64,000 bases of DNA. Source: Lepturacanthus savala (lineage: Eukaryota; Chordata; Actinopteri; Scombriformes; Trichiuridae). Shown piece by piece: positions 59,086-64,000 of this stretch; the stretch's first letter is position 1, and the number at the start of each line of letters is the position of its first letter. Below the pieces are notes generated by a model, which saw nothing but the letters and a program-made list of their open reading frames with translations, did not search any database and was not told the DNA's origin. A program made the translations under genes and the position numbers. The stretch is from assembly GCA_030544235.1 (NCBI GenBank), contig CM060465.1, positions 10,223,001 through 10,287,000 of the forward strand, read 5' to 3'.

Positions 59086-60041
59086 ATGCTCTTTATTTCA
59101 AAACTTTGAATTCAAAACTGAACTTGAAGCATAATTGTATACACTTAACTGTTTTAGTACTTCAAATGTACATATTCATGTCATATGCAGTGCATAATAT
59201 GTTCTTCTATGGTATTATAATTAAACATTTATTCTTGGTTTCCCCAGTGTTTGAGAATCTTTGCATAAATCCTGTGATGGTGCTCACTTTAAAGCAAATA
59301 AAAATATTCTGTGAAAATTATCCAACATTAGCTCTCACCTATCAATTTCTAGTCATCTCAGGAATAATATCTATTGAACCTTGACTGTCACAAATTTTTA
59401 TAATCATTCATGGTTACAGCTAAAAAAAAAAAAAAAGTATTTTAATAGCAGGCTGGCTGCACATGATAAATCTCCATGGTGATAGATGTGCTCCTGCTTT
59501 TACTGTAACAGAATCACGGCCAAAAAATCAAAGATTAATCCATTTTCTAGGATTTATGCAACAACCCTCATCCTGCAGGATGTTGATCATTAACCTCTGG
59601 TTGTGGCTTACATTTCATGAGCCAAACACTTGGTGGCTCACTTTCATCATGGTGAAGCCTCCAGATACTAGGCAGTAAGGATTATAAATTTGTTATAGAT
59701 AAACTAGACATGACAGAAATGAGCAAACTAAACACATTGTCTTGTGTTGTAAAGAGGAAAAAAAAAAAAAAAAAAAAAAACAAAAAAACCAAACACTGAG
59801 TTCGTGTAAATATGCTCAAATTAGAGTACTACAGATGCAGAATTGACATTCTGCATCTTGAAAGGCTTAAAGTTCAGTCTGAAGCTTTGGATTCAAGTTA
59901 GTGAAGGACAGGGAGAAATACTTTGTTTAATTTTTTTTTTAATTCAACTATAAAAGATAAGTTATGGTCACAAGCAAAATACATTATGTTTCCATTTGAA
60001 GTCCTCCAGTTTTTACTACAATATGGCATGTCACTCAGCAT
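59086..60041 (-). other. Probable 3' UTR of the secreted gene and spacer
   Basis: No coding region recognised. Contains a 20-base A run at about 59757-59780. Confidence 0.4.
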
Positions 60042-62539
60042 TTACACTTTGTCGTTGGGCAGGTTTCTGCTGGTACCAGCCTCACCTCCAGGCAGCAGAT
60101 GGGTGTAAAGGCGCTTTGATCGGGATACTTTACTCCTGACATAGCTGCCTCTGGACTTAACATGAGTGTTTACAGATGTCAGTGGCAGGTTGGGGCTGGT
60201 TTGAAGAGGACGTTTTCTGTTGCAGTCACTTCTCCCTAGGACGTCACTTAAAGTAGAACCAACAACTTTGGATACAGGCGGCAAGTTGAGAGACTCTTCA
60301 TTCGCTTTGGCTGACTGTTTCTGTTTGAAGGGGTGTCGAAGGCCACCTTTGGGTGCACCATATTCATTTAAAGAAACATCTAGCCTTAGTGTAGGGAATA
60401 AATCCGATTTCCTCACAGCAGCTTTACCAATTGTAGACTTAGAGATCCCATTCTTGTTTTTTGAGATCCTTGATAGGTCAACTATTTTTGTAAGGACTTC
60501 TGCTGTTGAGGTTGGAGCCAGTTTATTTAAGGAATTGAAACTCACAGCTAAGCCAGTAGAAACAAGAGTTGGGGCATTTTCAGTTCTACGATTTGGTTGC
60601 TGGATGGCAGAGACTACAGCCTCTTCAGGGAGGTCTGGTTTCTGTGGGTGGTTTGGTTGGACACCCACATGACCACTACTACTCCATGGGGACAAGAGGT
60701 TACCATTGAAGGAAACAGGGACACGAATAGGCAGGTGGATGGCGGGTTCCTCCCCATTTAAATCCTTAGATTCTTTGCCAACTGTGGGTTGAGGTCTCTG
60801 AATTAATGGGCCTGTCTTTTCCCAGCGTGTGGGCAGAGGATCTGATAGGCGTTGAACAATTGGAGCAGGAACATAGAAACTTCTGGCATAGGATGACGAG
60901 CGCATTTTACCAAGATCAGAGCCCTCAGATGGGTTTTGAGAGTCTTTACTACTATGAGATGTGAATGTGGGCTCTTGGGTTTTCTGCTCAGGGGTTAGAA
61001 TTATATTGGATATCTTGTTTGAAAAGTCGTTGGGATCTTGAGCTGCTGGAGGCTCAGGTTGAGACACAGGGGCTTCGAAAGATGAATCCTCAATGTAGTT
61101 TGATGATTGAAGGTCAGAGACAGGTCCATACGTCACTCCCAGGCTTCTACTTGGCATTTTATAGCTGGTGACTTGGTCGTTTTGTTCAAACACTGAACTC
61201 GCAGGTTCGTTCTCACCACCAGATCCTTCTTCAGAATCATAGGACTCTCCTTTAATATTTTGTGCACTTCTCATGTCACTTCCTGGCATTAAGTAGGACC
61301 TTTTCATAGCACCTATAAATCTCTTCAAGTCACTGATTGTGGGAAAACTGACACCCTTCACTGCTTGCTTGGGTTTATGATCATTCACCAACATGTCAAA
61401 TGGATGTGGGTCACTAGAACTTAGTTGCTCATATTTCAGGAGGAAGGGCAGGGGGATGGTAACATTCTGCTTAAACTCAGATTCACTCTGCCCTGGCTCA
61501 TCTTCACCAGGGCCAGTAACAGAACCCACCTGGTGGGTTTCTTCACTCGGGTGCCACAGGTCCAGGTTCTCACTGCTTGAATGGACAGAGTCTTGATCTG
61601 CTCCAGAATCAAACTGGGTTGAGGTTTGTGGATCAAGCACATCACCTGCAGAGCTGCTGAAGCCATCTTCTTCTAAAGAGAACCCAGGTGCAGCACTGCA
61701 ACCTGCAGGAGGTGAACAGACATTATGGTCAAATGGATGAAATATGGGAGGGAGTAGAAGTTGAGTTAATGAATTTTTTGTAGTTCTATAATGCAAATCA
61801 GTAAAGGTAATTTTCTCAAAAAAAAAAAAATGCACCAGACCAAATACCTCTACTTCAGCAGCACTGAACACCAAACTAGATTCTGAAGGTTCATTGTTTT
61901 ATGGTCAGGAGTATTGTCAAACAACCTTTGACTCATAGGTCAACAAAATGAAACACTTCAAATCCATTTATCCAATGTTCATTTTTGTTCTGGAAAAGGT
62001 TTTCCGATTACTGAATCTTTACTTGGATAATCTATTTAAACACATTTCAGAGAACTTGTAATACAAAAAACATTTCTTAGTTTAAGAAAACTGGGGAAGC
62101 TTCATGATTATTATTTTTTAAGTCCAATTCCTCTGTAGTGACTCACTTTAAACGCTACGTCTACACTCAACCCCCTTGCATTAGCACAGCTTATGGCCAT
62201 TTATTTTTTTTGCATGCTTTAATTTTTCCCTGTTCAGTTTTACACTTGCCTTTCTCATAATTATACACTTGTATTTATGAATTAACCCCCTCTTTAAAAA
62301 AAAAAAAAAAAAATCTTTGTACAGATGGAGTGACAAAAGTTTTGACTACTCAATAAAACAAGACCAAGTAAGAATTCTTACCCATCTGAGGATGAAACCA
62401 CAGGCAGGTCCACAACAACAGAGCACAGACCCAAGAAACCCTGAAAAAAAAAAAGTTTAAAAAGAAACGAGTAACCCTACAACCCCAAATCAGCCCAAAA
62501 ATACTTTTTGCATTTGATTTACCTAAAAGAAAGAGCCAT
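60042..62539 (-). CDS. Unrecognised secreted, disordered protein, three exons
   Basis: Function unknown. Exons 62539-62523, 62440-62382 and 61702-60042 (minus) join in phase (AG|GTAAAT...CAG|G; G|GTAAGA...CAG|GT) to give 578 residues. Exons 1-2 encode MALSFR and a hydrophobic WVCALLLWTCLW core, a signal peptide probably cut after CSA (residue 29). The rest is rich in Ser, Pro, Asn and acidic residues, with almost no Cys, no transmembrane segment and no domain I know: a disordered extracellular protein. Visible sites are a sequon NVT (105), an acidic SEEGSGGE cluster (182-189) of glycosaminoglycan type, NRKR, and RSKR 22 residues from the C terminus, which fits furin. The short first exon, 5' UTR of perhaps ten bases, TATA-like box and E-boxes recall fish egg-envelope genes. 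A bone/tooth-matrix or proteoglycan-like protein is an alternative. The gene structure is well supported; the role is not. Confidence 0.8.
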
Positions 62540-62670
62540 GGTGTCCACCTGCAGCAGGAGACAGCAGCAGGCTGTTGATTTAAAGCGGAAACCAGGAACA
62601 AAGCTGACACTGATTTCAATCAGGTGATTGCAGACAGCTGATCGACTTAATTAGTCAAACACAGGTGAAT
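62540..62670 (-). promoter_or_regulatory. Compact promoter of the secreted gene
   Basis: Upstream of the ATG on the minus strand: TATA-like TTTAAA at 62579-62584 (about 40 nt from the ATG), then E-boxes CACCTG (62621-62626), CAGCTG (62635-62640) and CACCTG (62662-62667). Another CACCTG-type site overlaps the 5' UTR (62546-62551, on the plus strand). The spacing implies a very short 5' UTR. Confidence 0.4.
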
Positions 62671-62679
62671 GGATAGGAG

Positions 62680-63709
62680 GATAGCTTTAAAACATCTGTT
62701 GCTTTCCTGTTTAATAAAGTTCAATAAATATGACATGTTGAGCACCTTCAAGTAACCTCCCACACCTCAAGTGGGATTTACTGTACAGAGTTTATGAATA
62801 AACATTTATTTTTTATAAAGTATTCATTAATTCATTTTTACTTTCATTACATCAGTTTATATGTCAGACATGAGGGTTCAGGTATATAGTCAGGTATTAT
62901 TCAAAAAATAAATACATTTTGAAGAATAAAATAGGCAATATCCAACCTTTTACACCCTACGGACAGTCTATACAACACAGGCAGAAAGTACTAATAGTAG
63001 GTGTTCCATATCCTTCTCTCCCTCCCCACCCTCACCCAACTCACAGGGAGAGGGAAAGAAAAATAAATAAAAAAGGGAATAAATGAAGAAAAAGAGAATG
63101 ATTTAAAAAATAATTAAATAAACATTACAGAAAATAAATAAAGGAATAAATAATACAATCCTCTTTTATGTCTTGTGAAATATTAAGCAGATCACTATTC
63201 TGCATAAAGGAGGCCATTAGAGAAAAGTTTGATATTATATTACATTTTTTTCTTCATCCATTGATCATGTGTGAGGGAGAAGTTTGCTTTCGTCTCAATA
63301 TAATAAATTGTCTGGTCAGTAAAGTTGTAAAAGCCAGAGCTCGCTGCACAGCAACCAAAGATAGCAGATAAAGAATTAGGGTTAATGATTGCATCATAGG
63401 CGATAGGTTTATAGTTTCAAATATATACGACCAAAAGTTTGTGAGCTACCGATAAAGTATTAATGATAATAGCAGGAGAGATGGACTCAGCTGAGCAGAA
63501 ATTTGAGCTGTATGAAAGAAAGTGTTTCCTTTAGTGCATGAGGTTATTCTATTTCCCAGATTCCCTTTCTTGTCTACTATCAGTGCAGATTAATGCAACC
63601 CTTTGTCCTGTTAGCCACTGAACATAAAAACCTGCTTCAATTGTTAAGAAAAAAAAAGTAATTTGAGATATTATGTTATTATAATATTATTTCTACTCCT
63701 GTCCTGCAG
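62680..63709. other. Spacer
   Basis: AT-rich, with A/T runs near 63050-63150. No exon with family resemblance before 63710. Confidence 0.4.
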
Positions 63710-63934
63710 AGTTCCTGCAGCTTCCTGACAGTCTACCTGTGGACCTTTTTCTCTGAATTAATGATGAGCTGTTTGACGGGAGGTGGAAGAGCTTGGCTGC
63801 ACAGAAAACGAGGGAATCCACAGAGCTGCAGCTGGAGATGGACACAGCAAAGAAACATTTTGAGAGGAAATGCCAGCAAGCTGCACTCAGTAACTGGTTG
63901 AACTGGGTGAAATTGCACAAGAAGACTCAGGCTG
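63710..63934 (+). pseudogene. Exon resembling the N terminus of FBXL13/DRC6, with in-frame TGA
   Basis: A strong acceptor (CTACTCCTGTCCTGCAG) ends at 63709 and a donor GCTG|GTAGGT at 63934. One frame reads FLQLPDSLPVDLFL, stop, then INDELFDGRWKSLAAQK, a helical stretch KKHFERKCQQAALSNWLNWV and KLHKKTQ. The W-spaced basic coiled coil resembles the N-terminal region of FBXL13 (nexin-dynein regulatory complex subunit), whose human gene lies beside ARMC10. The in-frame TGA at 63754-63756 interrupts it; a later acceptor (GATGAG, ending 63768) would skip the stop and keep the rest open. So it may be an intact exon with a later start, or a decayed gene. The remainder is outside the window. Confidence 0.4.
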
Positions 63935-64000
63935 GTAGGTGAAAAGGTTTAATGTGATGTTAATATATTGTTTATTAAAGCTGTGACTCATTTACAGTTT

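Overview
This is vertebrate nuclear DNA, almost certainly from a ray-finned (teleost) fish. The genes have many small exons with GT-AG introns, the four recognisable proteins match vertebrate families closely, and the spacers carry typical teleost repeats: Tc1 foldback elements, hAT derivatives, a tRNA-headed SINE and long CA/TG tracts. There are no operons, CRISPR arrays or prokaryotic features. Exon borders below were derived by hand from splice sites and reading-frame continuity.

Layout, left to right. (1) 118-573, minus: the first two coding exons of kxd1 (BORC/BLOC-1 subunit); the 3' end is outside the window, and the promoter around 1140-1330 holds a perfect CLEAR palindrome. (2) 4843-8179, minus: complete sinhcaf (fam60a; SIN3-HDAC subunit), five coding exons, with a separate 5' noncoding exon and a CpG-rich promoter near 11.66-11.95 kb. 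(3) 12-22.9 kb: a gene-poor, repeat-rich spacer. (4) 22948-45429, minus: complete dennd5b (DENN Rab-GEF with RUN-PLAT-RUN), 21 coding exons, 1267 residues. (5) 49207-52155, minus: complete armc10 (mitochondrial armadillo protein), six exons, 353 residues. (6) 52.2-60 kb: spacer with a second Tc1 derivative, a SINE, a TATA/RFX-type promoter with a possible first exon (+ strand), and an orphan open exon. (7) 60042-62539, minus: a three-exon gene for a 578-residue secreted, mostly disordered protein that I do not recognise. (8) 63710-63934, plus: one exon running out of the window that resembles the N-terminal coiled coil of FBXL13/DRC6 but holds an in-frame TGA.

The genes are not one pathway. 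They are a syntenic patchwork: sinhcaf-dennd5b are neighbours on human 12p11, armc10-FBXL13 are neighbours on human 7q22, and KXD1 is on human 19p13. The best candidate for something undescribed is the secreted gene at 60-62.5 kb. It has a signal peptide, one N-glycosylation site, an acidic Ser-Gly glycosaminoglycan-type site, a furin-type RSKR site near the C terminus, and a compact E-box/TATA-like promoter reminiscent of fish egg-envelope genes.
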